DNA of 64,000 bases from Peronospora farinosa (Eukaryota > Oomycota > Peronosporomycetes > Peronosporales > Peronosporaceae), in the NCBI GenBank assembly GCA_947646735.1, contig CANTFK010000909.1:1-64000 (forward strand). Direction: 5' to 3'. The translations under genes were made by a program, and so were the position numbers. The notes beneath the pieces are model-generated. The model ran no database searches and had not been told where the DNA came from. It saw only the letters and a program-made list of their open reading frames with translations. Shown one piece after another: positions 52,070 to 61,447 of the stretch. How positions within the stretch are numbered: the first letter of the stretch is position 1; every line of letters begins with the position of its first letter.

Positions 52070-52700
52070 CCAACCGTTTAGCGTCGTCTGTGACGCGTCG
52101 GATTTTGCCATTGGCAGGGCTCTGTTACAAAGAGATGATGAAGGCCGTGAGCGTGTAGTCGCTTACGAATCTCGCCAGCTGAAAGCTGCAGAGAAGAACT
52201 ATCCAGTTCATGACAAAGAGCTACTTGCGATGAAGTATGCCCTGTTCAAATTCAGAGTTCATCTGCTGGGCTCAAAGCCTTTTGTGATCTATACCGATCA
52301 TGCGTCGTTACGCACTGCGACTCAGTCGCCGCATCTCTCGCAGAGAATGGCCAGATGGCTGTCATTCTTTGCCGAATATAATTTCGAGGTGAAATATAAG
52401 CCGGGCAAGCAAAATGCTTTGGCTGATGCGTTGTCACGCAGACCTGACTATGAGCTTGCTCATGTGACGACGTTGTCGTCTTCTATCACCGATCTCATTC
52501 GTACGGCGTATGCTAAAGATGATCACTGTATAGCGTTGCTACATGCTCTTGGCAGTGATGCGTTTAAAGACTCGGACCTTAAATTGTCGGCACGATTACG
52601 TGCGAGCCTCCATCGATATTCTATCGATCAGGGGCTGTTATACTATCGTACAGATGTAGCGGATCCTCCGCGTATTGTGGTCCTCATGACGAGGACCTGA
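52050..52700 (+). CDS. pol: C2 RNase H
   Basis: This frame has all four Ty3/Gypsy RNase H motifs: VVCDASDFAIGRALL (Asp), NYPVHDKELLAMKYAL (Glu), YTDHASLRTATQS (Asp) and ALADALSRRPD (Asp). A helical connector leads to the integrase. RNase H removes the RNA strand during reverse transcription. The frame ends at 52700, where a small indel separates it from the integrase frame. Residues look catalytically complete. Confidence 0.85.
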   Translation: MAFPDPDQPFSVVCDASDFAIGRALLQRDDEGRERVVAYESRQLKAAEKNYPVHDKELLAMKYALFKFRVHLLGSKPFVIYTDHASLRTATQSPHLSQRMARWLSFFAEYNFEVKYKPGKQNALADALSRRPDYELAHVTTLSSSITDLIRTAYAKDDHCIALLHALGSDAFKDSDLKLSARLRASLHRYSIDQGLLYYRTDVADPPRIVVLMTRT

Positions 52701-53830
52701 AGTATCGAATCCTCTATGAGGTACATGACACCGCCATCGGGGGTCATTTGGACCGTGAAAAGACCTATGGGGCAGTATGGCAAAGCTACTGGTGGTCCAA
52801 ATTATATAAATGGGTGAGCACATATGTGCGTACGTGTGAAACGTGTCAACGGGTGAAACCCTCACCCCATTCGGCAGCACCGCTGGCTAGTTTGCCTATT
52901 CCCACTGGGTGCTGGGAGTCCATTAGTATGGACTTTGTATTTGCCCTACCGAACGATTCGCGTGGCAATACGGGTATTGTGGCCTTTGTTGACCGCTTAA
53001 GCAAGATGGCTCACTTAGCGGCTGTGCCAGATTCGATCGATGGTGTGGGTACAGCGGAGCTGTTTATCGATCGGGTGTTTCGCCAACATGGCTTGCCAGT
53101 GGCAATTGTTTCTGATCGTGATCCTCGTTTCACGAGTAAATTTTGGAAGTCCGTCTTCCAGGTGCTGGGCACCCGTTTGGACATGTCCACAGCGGATCAT
53201 CCGCAGACCGATGGTCATACCGAACGCGTAAATCGCGTTGTTGAAGATATCCTCCGCAGCGTTTGTGCTGAAACGCCTAAGCGATGGAGCGCTATGCTCC
53301 CTGTAGTCGAGTTTGCACTCAATAATTCCGTGCACGCCTCTACCGGCTACACTCCGTTCTATGTGAATGGTCTCACACACCCACGCGTTCCGTTAACGCT
53401 ACCACCGAGTGGTTCAGGGCTTGGTGGGGGAGAGGTTGTCGATCGGCTTGCTGATGTCAGCCCTAATACTGTTAAGAAACAGGTAAATGCGTTTCTCGCA
53501 ACGCGACTAAATGTCTTACGACATGTGCAAGATGCAATGGCTGATAGTCAAGATAAACAAAAGGAATATGCAGATGCGAAAGGCAGAGGTTGTATTAATG
53601 ATTATGAGGTCGGAGACCAAGTATTATTAAATGCTAAAAATCTACCTACCAATGTAGTATCCGCTGTATTTAAGACGAAGTTGCGCCCGCGCTTTATCGG
53701 ACCCTTTGAGGTCATTTCCAAGAAAGGCACAGCGTATACGCTTAATTTGCCGCGCAAATTGCGTACACATCCTGTGTTCTATGTTGGCATGCTCAAAACC
53801 GTATCGGGATCCGTCCCAAGTAAACGTTAA
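52700..53830 (+). CDS. pol: C2 integrase with intact DDE core
   Basis: The zinc-finger His pair (YEVHDTAIGGHLDREK, 52715-52765) leads into the 360-codon frame 52748-53830 with CETCQRVK. The catalytic triad is complete: SMDFVFALP (Asp), VSDRDPRFTSKFW (Asp) and ADHPQTDGHTERVNR (Glu). The C-terminal part (VGDQVLLNAKNLP, RPRFIGPFEVI, KLRTHPVFYVGML) is the usual integrase tail. A TAA at 53828-53830 ends the frame before the chromodomain. This is the only integrase core in the window that looks fully intact. Confidence 0.88.
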   Translation, partial: KYRILYEVHDTAIGGHLDREKTYGAVWQSYWWSKLYKWVSTYVRTCETCQRVKPSPHSAAPLASLPIPTGCWESISMDFVFALPNDSRGNTGIVAFVDRLSKMAHLAAVPDSIDGVGTAELFIDRVFRQHGLPVAIVSDRDPRFTSKFWKSVFQVLGTRLDMSTADHPQTDGHTERVNRVVEDILRSVCAETPKRWSAMLPVVEFALNNSVHASTGYTPFYVNGLTHPRVPLTLPPSGSGLGGGEVVDRLADVSPNTVKKQVNAFLATRLNVLRHVQDAMADSQDKQKEYADAKGRGCINDYEVGDQVLLNAKNLPTNVVSAVFKTKLRPRFIGPFEVISKKGTAYTLNLPRKLRTHPVFYVGMLKTVSGSVPSKR

Positions 53831-55115
53831 GGCGCTCGCGCCGAGCCCATTGGCATTGTCGCGGGACGAAGCATCTGCGCCAACAGGTCAAGCTGACCCT
53901 GCATTCGGGTCCGACTCTCTTCCAGGGACTCAAGCCGGGAGTTCATCGTCTGCCTATCCTCAATGAGGGACCGCTCCTCTTGAACAAGCTCGGCAAGAGC
54001 TTGTGCCGATACACCGGCCTCCTTCGGCTTTGCTCGATGCGCAGGGGAACCTACAGTTCCATGTGGAGCGTCTACTGCAGAAGCGTCGCCGCCATGGTCA
54101 AAACCAGTATCTGGTAAAGTGGCGGGGTTATCCCTAGTCGTGGAACTCATGGGAGCTCGAGGGTTCCCCTGCGGCAGGACTGCCCATACTCCGTGGACGT
54201 TTTTGAACGTCGTGCGCAGGTTCAGCCTGTTGGCGCTGACGCTTCTCACCAGTAATGGTGGGCGTGGGCGGGTTAGCGGCCTCAGCCTGTCGTGGACTCG
54301 CGGCTACAGGTGTAGCCGAAACATTGGGATGCTGGGTAGCAGACGCATAATGCGTTCGTTGGGATTTCAATTTTCCTGGGGCCTTCAATTTAGCGTAATC
54401 GTAACGCATGTTTCGCTCGAGTCGAACATCTGCCACATCGGCACTGCTGCCCGTAGGGCTCACATGCTGCCAAAACGTCGCGCATAATGCGCCCAGCGGC
54501 TAAAAGCCGTGTCTTCTTCGTCCTCGGCTTCCCCCGCGAACAGAAGAATGGGAACACCCTTTATGGGAGGAACTGGCGCACCGCGCACTTGCCTGTTGAG
54601 GTGTGCCAAGTTATTGGCTTTGTGTAGTGATGTGGGGTTCCAGATATCGTTGTCGAAGTGCCGCGCGCGTGGCAACATCCTCAGGTGAAATGGCCTCAGG
54701 CCCAATGGTCCAGCCAGAAAGGGAATGCCCAGATGCTTCATATAGGCGTTCTTCCACCGTAGGTGGCTTGAACCTGTACTGTCAGTGGTCCTGAAGCCTC
54801 GCCATATTCTTCGTCCGGCGCTTGGCGCCTTCCTCTTGGTCGATGGTCCGCTGTTGCTGCTCGTCGAGTGGGTTGGTAACTGTTACCGTTGATGATACGT
54901 CAGGCGGGTCACGTAACGCTGTTAGCGCATCTTCAGCACCACGTTCAGGGAACGGATTCGGTGAATGACTAGTGTCATCTTCACCCGTGATGGTGGCTAT
55001 AGGGGGCCCATCGGGTCCCACAAAGACGGTGTCACTTTCGTAATCAACCGCTTCGTCAAGTTTCGTCTTCAATGAGGTCCCGAAGAGTCTGTGACTCACT
55101 GCCAGGAGGCGTCAT
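53827..55115 (-). pseudogene. C2 antisense ORF: unknown protein with C-terminal coiled coil
   Basis: It is on the opposite strand to gag-pol. The ATG is at 55113-55115 (MTPPGSESQTLRDLIEDE), 111 bp inside the 3' LTR. It is read through four pieces in alternating frames: acidic N-terminus (54782-55099, KLDEAVDYESDTVFVGPDG), a folded-looking block (54460-54741, IKGVPILLFAGEAEDEED and FSRWAHYARRFGSM), a basic linker (54134-54463, LERNMRYDYAKLKAPGKLK, GEKRQRQQ), and a C-terminal coiled-coil end (53827-54249, LVQEERSLIEDRQTMNSRLESLEESR). Block order and location match the family-D antisense ORF, and similarity is visible in the middle block. Broken in this copy. Function unknown. Confidence 0.6.
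53965..54180 (+). pseudogene. pol: C2 chromodomain, downstream of the pol stop
   Basis: On the plus strand 53965-54180 reads QFHVERLLQKRRRHGQNQYLVKWRGYP, a TAG, then SWNSWELEGSPAAG: a chromodomain shadow with its characteristic VKWRGYP and SW motifs. It is separated from the integrase frame by the stop at 53828-53830 and carries its own TAG near 54135. Its coding strand lies opposite the C-terminal half of the antisense ORF, as in family D. Confidence 0.7.
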
Positions 55116-55213
55116 GTTATGTGCCGTGAACAAACCGTGAGGTTTTAAGCGTTCGCTAAAGCACTACCTCTACGAGGAAAAATGTCGTGTGACATTCTAT
55201 GGGAACGTCAGTC

Positions 55214-55226
55214 GCGTGGGGGAGGG
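55214..55226 (+). other. C2 polypurine tract
   Basis: GCGTGGGGGAGGG lies directly before the 3' LTR, the expected plus-strand primer position. Confidence 0.75.
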
Positions 55227-55870
55227 TGTAACGGAGTTACACGACGGTTGTAGCGTCTTTTCGAGAGTTTACGGTTAAACTCCCTTTTGTATTGCATATA
55301 ATGCATTATTATACTTCTCTTTAGAGAGGTATTAAGTATGAGCGTTAAAGATACGGTATTCGGTGATACCGTATCTTATCGATTGAGAGTCGATAAATCG
55401 ACTAACGCTGTATTAAGTACATCATACACAGATGTTTAGACGATACGTCGTCCAATAGCAAAGTCTGCATAAAATAATTACCATTATAGTACTTAATACT
55501 AGTGTAGTGTACTTAGAGTAGGACTATTCATAAAATCTTAAAGCATAAATAAAATCAGTTCTCCTTTTGAGTTTAAGATCGCAAGTCGTTCTGACTTGTT
55601 CTCTTGTGCACTTCGTGCGTTGGTTCTTTGAACCTTTAAGCTCCTAGCTTGTTCTTGCACTTGGTGCGTTGGTTCTCATGAACCTTAAGCTTATTGCTTG
55701 CTGACTAAAAGTCTCTCCTAATTCCTTAGAACAGGGTGACTTTAAGTCACTTAATTTAGTTTCTTTGAACTAAGTGGCTTTTAGCCGCAAAATTTATTTA
55801 GTTCTCTAGAACTAAGAGGCTTTCAGCCGAAAGTCTTCCTCTGGCTAAAGAGCTGTGCAGCTCCGCTACA
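55227..55870 (+). repeat. C2 3' LTR (644 bp), a chain of perfect hairpins
   Basis: It begins TGTAACGGAGTTACA and ends CTCCGCTACA, then the duplicated CCGTG. It is built almost end to end of short perfect inverted repeats. Stems and positions: GAGTTTA 55265-55282; AGATACGGTAT 55349-55376; TTATCGA 55376-55396; GACGA 55439-55452; CAAGTC 55582-55598; GTGACT 55736-55750; TTAGTT 55756-55773; TTAGTTCT 55798-55815. Many more have 4-5 bp stems. Confidence 0.92.
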
Positions 55871-56880
55871 CCGTGCCACATGTGGGCTAGTTTCCGAGCA
55901 TATCCATCCTTGGCTTGATCCAGATACAGCGATTCTTGCGATCCGCAACTTATCTATTATCGATCGTGATCTTTTATGGCGATCAGCTCAATCTTGAATC
56001 GCAGGTTTCAATCAATTATTCCCCACTGATCGTATTCTGTGATAATGATGTTGTATAATATATTAATGTCGTCGTGGATCTCAATCCCGTAATTTTGTGC
56101 TTTATAACGGCAGGATGGCCTCCAAAAATGATCGTAGGCTCCAACCGTGAATCAGATAGAACAGTCTGTCTTCACGGACACGATCTTGCGCGGTGTTAAT
56201 CGCAAAAGTCAATCGCTCTGCGTATTCGTCCCAATCCTTTTAATTCTCATCCGTCACATAAATCTTAATTGCTCTGGTCAGAATTTGAACCATTATCTCG
56301 CCTGTTCCATTTGCTTGCGGCCTGTATGCAATAGTGGGCCGCTGTTTCTGTACTGCGATCTTATTAAAAGCTCGGAAGAAATCAGACATAAATTCTGGCT
56401 CTCGCTCGTGGCGTATTGCCCCGCTTGCATCAAATCTCCGGAGTGCACCCTCTTCGTAATTCTCTGCGACGGTTTGTGCAGTTCTAGACGAACTTGCCTT
56501 CGTGATCACGAAACCAAAGATCAAATTTTTCCATAATAATAGTTCGGTGTTTACTTTGAATGATCGCGAATACGACGGGACATGATCCATATCCAAAATT
56601 TGAAAAGGATAGGTTGCCTGCAAATTTCCTAGTGATCCTCCGTGATTAAATGGTCTCACTTTGCCCGTTTCATATTTCACACATTCTCCTACATAGCGTT
56701 GCACACTCCATACAATCCACGCCAATGAAAATTCATTTTAATTCGTTGGTAAGTCCGACCGATTCCTTGATGACCATCCTCGAAACTCATACGATAATGA
56801 TGTATGAAATCTAGCTGCAATAATTCTGGTATTACCAAACGAGCTAGCTCTACACGACCTTCGGATCTCGCAGCCTATCC
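55871..56880 (-). pseudogene. pol: A2 relict: integrase region
   Basis: The reverse complement aligns with A1 about 10680-11745. Minus frame 56240-56725 is still open over 161 codons and holds the integrase zinc-finger end (VGECVKYETGK, with one Cys changed to Tyr), core motifs LDMDHVPSYS, REPEFMSDFFRAFN and YRPQANGTGEIMV. It is continuous with 44932-45966 once C2 is removed. At 56880 it is interrupted by the D5 LTR. Confidence 0.8.
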
Positions 56881-57477
56881 AGTAACAGGGTATCTAGTGA
56901 CACGTAAACATTAAGTAATATACTAATGTTTGGTCTAAAAGTATCCATGATTACTTTTGACCTGTCACTTGGGTGCGATACACAAACGTGGTTTACCCTC
57001 GTGAATGTCATATCCATTGATGGATTCACATGAGAAGGGATGACGCTAGTTGAAGCTAGGCATCGCGACGTCTCAGAAGGACGTCAGTTGCAATCTTAAA
57101 TCTAGATTTAAGATCATGCGACAGGATACGCTTCTAAAGAGTCGCGTATCCGATCTATATATATATATATCCAATCAATAGCTAAGTATATATTTATTTA
57201 TAATTCATTAAATATAGCTCAGTCTTGAATTTACTTAAACAAACGCACCACGCACGAGAAGTTGAAAGACTTCTGCGTGACGTCGGTTCTTTAGTGTTAA
57301 GAAGTTCGTGGCACTCTCGCTTAAGCGAGAGGCAACTGGTGGTACGACTGCTTAAGCAGTCGACCAACCTCCCAACCAACCTCTCACGCGAAGGTAAGAC
57401 GGTATAACCGCTTCCTCGCTTGTGCATAAGGTGTGTGCTCGTAGTACGAGGCAACTTCGTAGAAGTGCCCGTCTACA
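56881..57477 (+). repeat. D5 5' LTR
   Basis: It starts AGTAACAGGG (canonical TGTAACAGGG with a changed first base) and ends AGTGCCCGTCTACA. It contains the 24-bp palindrome centred near 57104 and the CTCTCGCTT/AAGCGAGAG and CGACTGCTT/AAGCAGTCG hairpins. The primer-binding site TGGTAGCAC starts at 57480. Confidence 0.88.
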
Positions 57478-57536
57478 CTTGGTAGCACTAGTAGTCCTTC
57501 CCACGACCCGTCTCTCTGAGCGTGCGTGTTGTTAAG

Positions 57537-58618
57537 ATGGTCCTTAACATGGACTGGAGTGACTTCCCTCACCTCTCCCAATATCATAGGGAGTTGGCAA
57601 GCATTTGGCGCAGGGACTTGGCGGACAAGCCCTGGTCAATCTCTTGCATTGTCCTCCTGAGCAACATGTTGCTCAGTTGGAGCAATTTGAGGCGTTTGTG
57701 CTCGGAAAGCGTAGAAACGCGTCCGAGGTAAACAGCCAAGCCACCGCTAAGTCCATCACTAAGACTCAGGATGAGCTTAGGCTTGAGCAGGCACGTAATG
57801 AGGCGCTCAACAGAACTGCTGAGACGCTCTCTGCCCGGCCTACTCAACCGAGGCCCATTCGGATGGACCCTCCGAAGTTCGATGGAACTAGCCCTCACAC
57901 GATTGTTCACTGGCTATTAGCAGTGGAGCAATGTGGAGTGGCGCAGCTCATCGAAGACGACACCAGAATGGTGTCGTATGCCATGTCCAACTTGCGTGGC
58001 AAAGCGTTAGAGTGGGCATACTCTGCGCTGATGGCAAACGCTGATGCGTTTCCATAATCGGCGATATTTAAAACAAAGATTCGCGCCATGTATCAGCCGC
58101 CTAACAACGAAGTGTTGCTTATGGCGCGCTTCTTTGGAGCACGACAGGCGAAACGCTCTCTGCAAGAGTTTGTGCAGGAGATGCGTTCGCTGTCGGCATC
58201 CATTAATGGGAAACCGATACCGGAACGTATCAAGGTGGCTACGTTCATGAATGGACTTAGGCATGGCCCATCGCATCAGGCCCTTTTCAGAAAGGTGTCA
58301 GCGACGATGGAGGAGGCAATTGACATTGCCTTAGTTGAGGAGCAATCCTACAACAGCGCCTCGGCGACAGCCTATTACAGGCCGTCGACCGAAAGGTCTG
58401 ATGCCACTCCTATGGAGTTAGGCAATGCAGATGTGATCTGCTACAAGTGCGGCAAGCGAGGCCATATGATGGCTCGCTGCTATGCCAAACTAGCTGCTGG
58501 TGCTAAGGCAGCCAGCAAAAGGTCTCCCAACCCGAAGGGAGGTGCGAAAAACCAGCGTGCACGACGCACGGGTTCAGCACCTGCCCAAGATGGGTCGGGA
58601 AATGCGGGAGCGCAGTAG
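57537..58618 (+). pseudogene. gag: D5 Gag with zinc knuckle
   Basis: The ATG at 57537 is followed by a private frameshift after about 20 codons. The capsid-like frame 57605-58057 then ends at the shared TAA (58055-58057), and in the same frame 58088-58618 carries RSLQEFVQEMRSL, CYKCGKRGHMMARC and the basic tail. It is nearly identical to D3. Confidence 0.82.
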
Positions 58619-58668
58619 GGGCAGGATGCCCTACTGTCGCGGACTCTGAAGCTACCCCTAAGTTCAGA

Positions 58669-58965
58669 GTGATCGAACAAATGGGTAGCATAGTCCCTGA
58701 GGTTCCGAAAGGTCGGACCTCAACCCTTTTGGTCTATAGCGCTCGAGTACGAGGCTATGACCAAGTGATGACTCTTCTCGTGGATTCGGGTGCATCACAA
58801 AACTTTGTGAAACTCGCGGCTCTGAAAAGGAGACCGGCGTGTTATGAGTCGCTTTGCCTGGATGGCAAGCGAAAAGAGGCGATCGTTCGTTTAGCGAACG
58901 GCTCGCTCGTTAAATCGGAGGGAGTCAAGTTGAATTCGCCTTCAACTTCAGTGACTTTTCTGTAA
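58669..58965 (+). CDS. D5 aspartic protease, N-terminal half
   Basis: This has the same 98-residue frame as D1 and D3 with VDSGASQNFV. Two residues differ from D3 (ACYESLCLD). It ends at the same TAA, with the distal protease motif in the next frame. Confidence 0.78.
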   Translation: MIEQMGSIVPEVPKGRTSTLLVYSARVRGYDQVMTLLVDSGASQNFVKLAALKRRPACYESLCLDGKRKEAIVRLANGSLVKSEGVKLNSPSTSVTFL

Positions 58966-58978
58966 AGAGAAGTTCACA

Positions 58979-59850
58979 GTGCTAGGTATGGAGAGTCCGT
59001 ATGACCTCATCCTAGGCATGCCTTGGTTGGCTAAACACCAACCATGGATAGACTGGCGTACACGCACAGTCGCCAGCTCTACGCAAGACACCGGAAAGGA
59101 TGTGCTCTTGCGAGAGGCTTATGTGGCTGATGCTGTGTCCAACACAGTCGAGGGTGCGATGACGGTATGTCAATCGACACCAGGAACTACCCAGCTCGTG
59201 AAGCCTGGAGTAGTTGGAAGTGCACTGGCGGAAAGCCAGGTGACACATATTCCTACCCAGGTCGAAAAGACTGGTGTAATGAATGGGGCGATGACAGATC
59301 GTAATGCGTCCAATAGTTTGGCACAGATACGAGATCCTGTGGCAGTTGATGGTGGGCTGTACAGGAAGTCAAGCGCCACAAGAACCGTCACAGAGCCAAG
59401 AGCCTGGCGCGGTTGGAAGTAGTGCGTTAGCTAATAACAGCAACGGCACCTTCTTCCAGGTCAAAGGTCGTGGTGACTCCGAAGCAACGAGCACCAGACG
59501 TATTAAGACGATCAAGGGCACGTCGAAACGAGTGACCCTTGGCTCAGTCTCGGTCCAAGAGGACGGACCTACGAACGAGTTGTTCGAGGTCTTCGAAGAC
59601 AAGATGCCGGAGGCATCCTCAGCTGAGGTGCTCCAACTTGTCTTGGCATCTGCCGAGGAAATAGTAAATCTCTCGGAGATGACGTGGGATCTGTTACTGT
59701 CCTAACTAAAAGGAAGGAAAGATCCACGAGATAGTCGCACCAGTTCCAGAAGAGAACGTGGTGGGCTGTTGCTCTTCATCAACAATGGATGAGAGCGTCT
59801 TGGAGACCGACAAAAAGAAACGGTTCGCTGCTCGAGGCTGGATATGCCTT
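58979..59850 (+). pseudogene. pol: D5 protease end and protease-RT linker
   Basis: It begins LGMESPYDLILGMPWL and follows D3 until an inserted base near 59360, after which the linker continues in frame 59304-59705 and stops at a TAA where D3 has a Glu codon. Further indels occur near 59712 and 59830. No separate function. Confidence 0.75.
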
Positions 59851-61447
59851 AAAGGACAGCCCGTTCTATGATGTTCTGTGGAAACACCGTGATGTGTTTC
59901 CAGCAGAAGTGCCGAGCCGCCTACCGGCCGATAGGGGCATCAGGCACGAGATTGACCTGGAGACTGGCACCAAGTATTGTGTGACCAGGCAATAGCCGTT
60001 GCCGAAGGAACAAGTCGATTACATCGATGAGTTCTTCGACAAGCGAGCCAAGGCGGGACATGTACGTGAGAGCAAGTCGCCTCACTGCAGCCCGACCTTC
60101 TGTGTGCGTAAAGCCAAGGGTGGATGGCGCGTGGTTCATGCTTATAATAAGCTAAACACGGCCACCATCCCGGCTCAATCGCCGATCCCGCGGAAAGGTG
60201 TTTTGTTGAATTCCATGGGAAAGTCAACTATCTTTTCCGCGTTGGATCTGAAGGATGGCTACTATCAGGTTCTCATGAGAGATACTAATGTAGCCAAAAC
60301 GGCAGTAAGCACCCCAAGCGGTATGCTGTGGGAGTGGCTTGTGATGCCACAAGGGTTGAAAAATGCTCCGGCAACATTCAACCGAGTGGTGGCTCACGTG
60401 ATGCGTCAGCACCGTGCCTACGCGCCCCATTACTTTGACGATGTATTCGTGCATAGTAGGGCGGAGGACGGTCTGAGCGCGATAGAGTCGCACAAGCGCC
60501 ATTTAGACGCTGTGTTGCAGACTCTGGGTGACGCCCAATTATACGTGAACTTGCAAAAGTGCGTAATAGGGGTCCCCGAGATACCGGTACTGGGCTGCAT
60601 CGTAGGTGCACATGGTGTACGAGCAGACCCAGAAAAGGTCAAGGCTGTAAAGGAATGGCCAGTCCCACGACATGTGAAGGATCTGCGCCAATTCCTTGGG
60701 CTCGCTAATTACTTGCATAAGTACAGAAAGAATTATGCGGAGCAGACTAAGCCATTGTCTGAACTTTTGAAAAAGGATACAGAATGGACTTGGTCAAAGG
60801 AGCAAGAAGATGCGTACATTTCAGTGAAGCAATCTCTTGTAGAGGCACCGGTCTTGGCATTGCCAGACGCGGATACGCCCTTTAGCGTCGTCTGCGATGC
60901 AAGCAATTTTGCAATCGGCAGCGCGCTCATGCAGAAGGATGACGACGGCGTTGACCGTGTCATTTCTTATCAGTCTCGGCTTTTAAAAGCTGCCGAGCTG
61001 AATTACCCTGTGCATGACAAGGAGCTACTTTCAATTAAGTATGCCCTTGTGAAGTTTCGGGTGCACCTCTTGGGCACCGAACCTTTTGTGGTTTATACGG
61101 ATCACGCATCACTGCGGACCGCTATAAATTCACCGCCCCTCTCGCCGAGAATGGCGAGATGGCTGACATTCTTCTCTGAATTTAATTTAAAAGTTGAATA
61201 TAAGCCGGGTAAGTCGAATGTCTTGGCTGACGCGTTATCGCGCAGACCAGACTTCGAGGCAAGACACCAGGATAGTGTGTCTCGTTCGAAAGCACAAGGT
61301 GAGTCGTCAACATTGGCAGCCATGAAGGCCTACCATGTGACGAGCTCAATGGCCTCCGATATAAAAGAGTGTTACAGTCAGGACGAACATTGTCGCCTGC
61401 TGCTGGATCATTTGGTGGACGAAAGGTTACCCTTCCGTCGCACCTGA
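59851..61447 (+). pseudogene. pol: D5 reverse transcriptase and RNase H
   Basis: RT starts DSPFYDVLWKHRDVF and is stopped by a TAG at 59993-59995 (Trp codon in D1 and D3). From 59999 the frame is open for 482 codons through FSALDLKDGYYQVLM, YFDDVFVHS, FLGLANYLHKY and a complete RNase H (CDASNFAIG, HDKELLSIKYAL, YTDHASLRT, LADALSRRPD). It ends TGA at 61445-61447. Unlike D1 and D3, it keeps CAG at the RNase H site, so RNase H is uninterrupted here. Confidence 0.85.

Larger units (their letters stand above)
45967..55870 (+). mobile_element. Element C2: chromodomain Ty3/Gypsy retrotransposon inserted in A2
   Basis: A full-length element with 5' LTR (45967-46183 plus 48207-48639, split by a solo LTR), PBS, gag, protease, RT, RNase H, integrase, chromodomain, antisense ORF, polypurine tract and 3' LTR 55227-55870. 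It is flanked by CCGTG (45962-45966 and 55871-55875). Removing it restores a continuous match of A2 to A1 near 11740. Gag and RT carry frameshifts and a stop, while RNase H and integrase are open. Confidence 0.93.
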
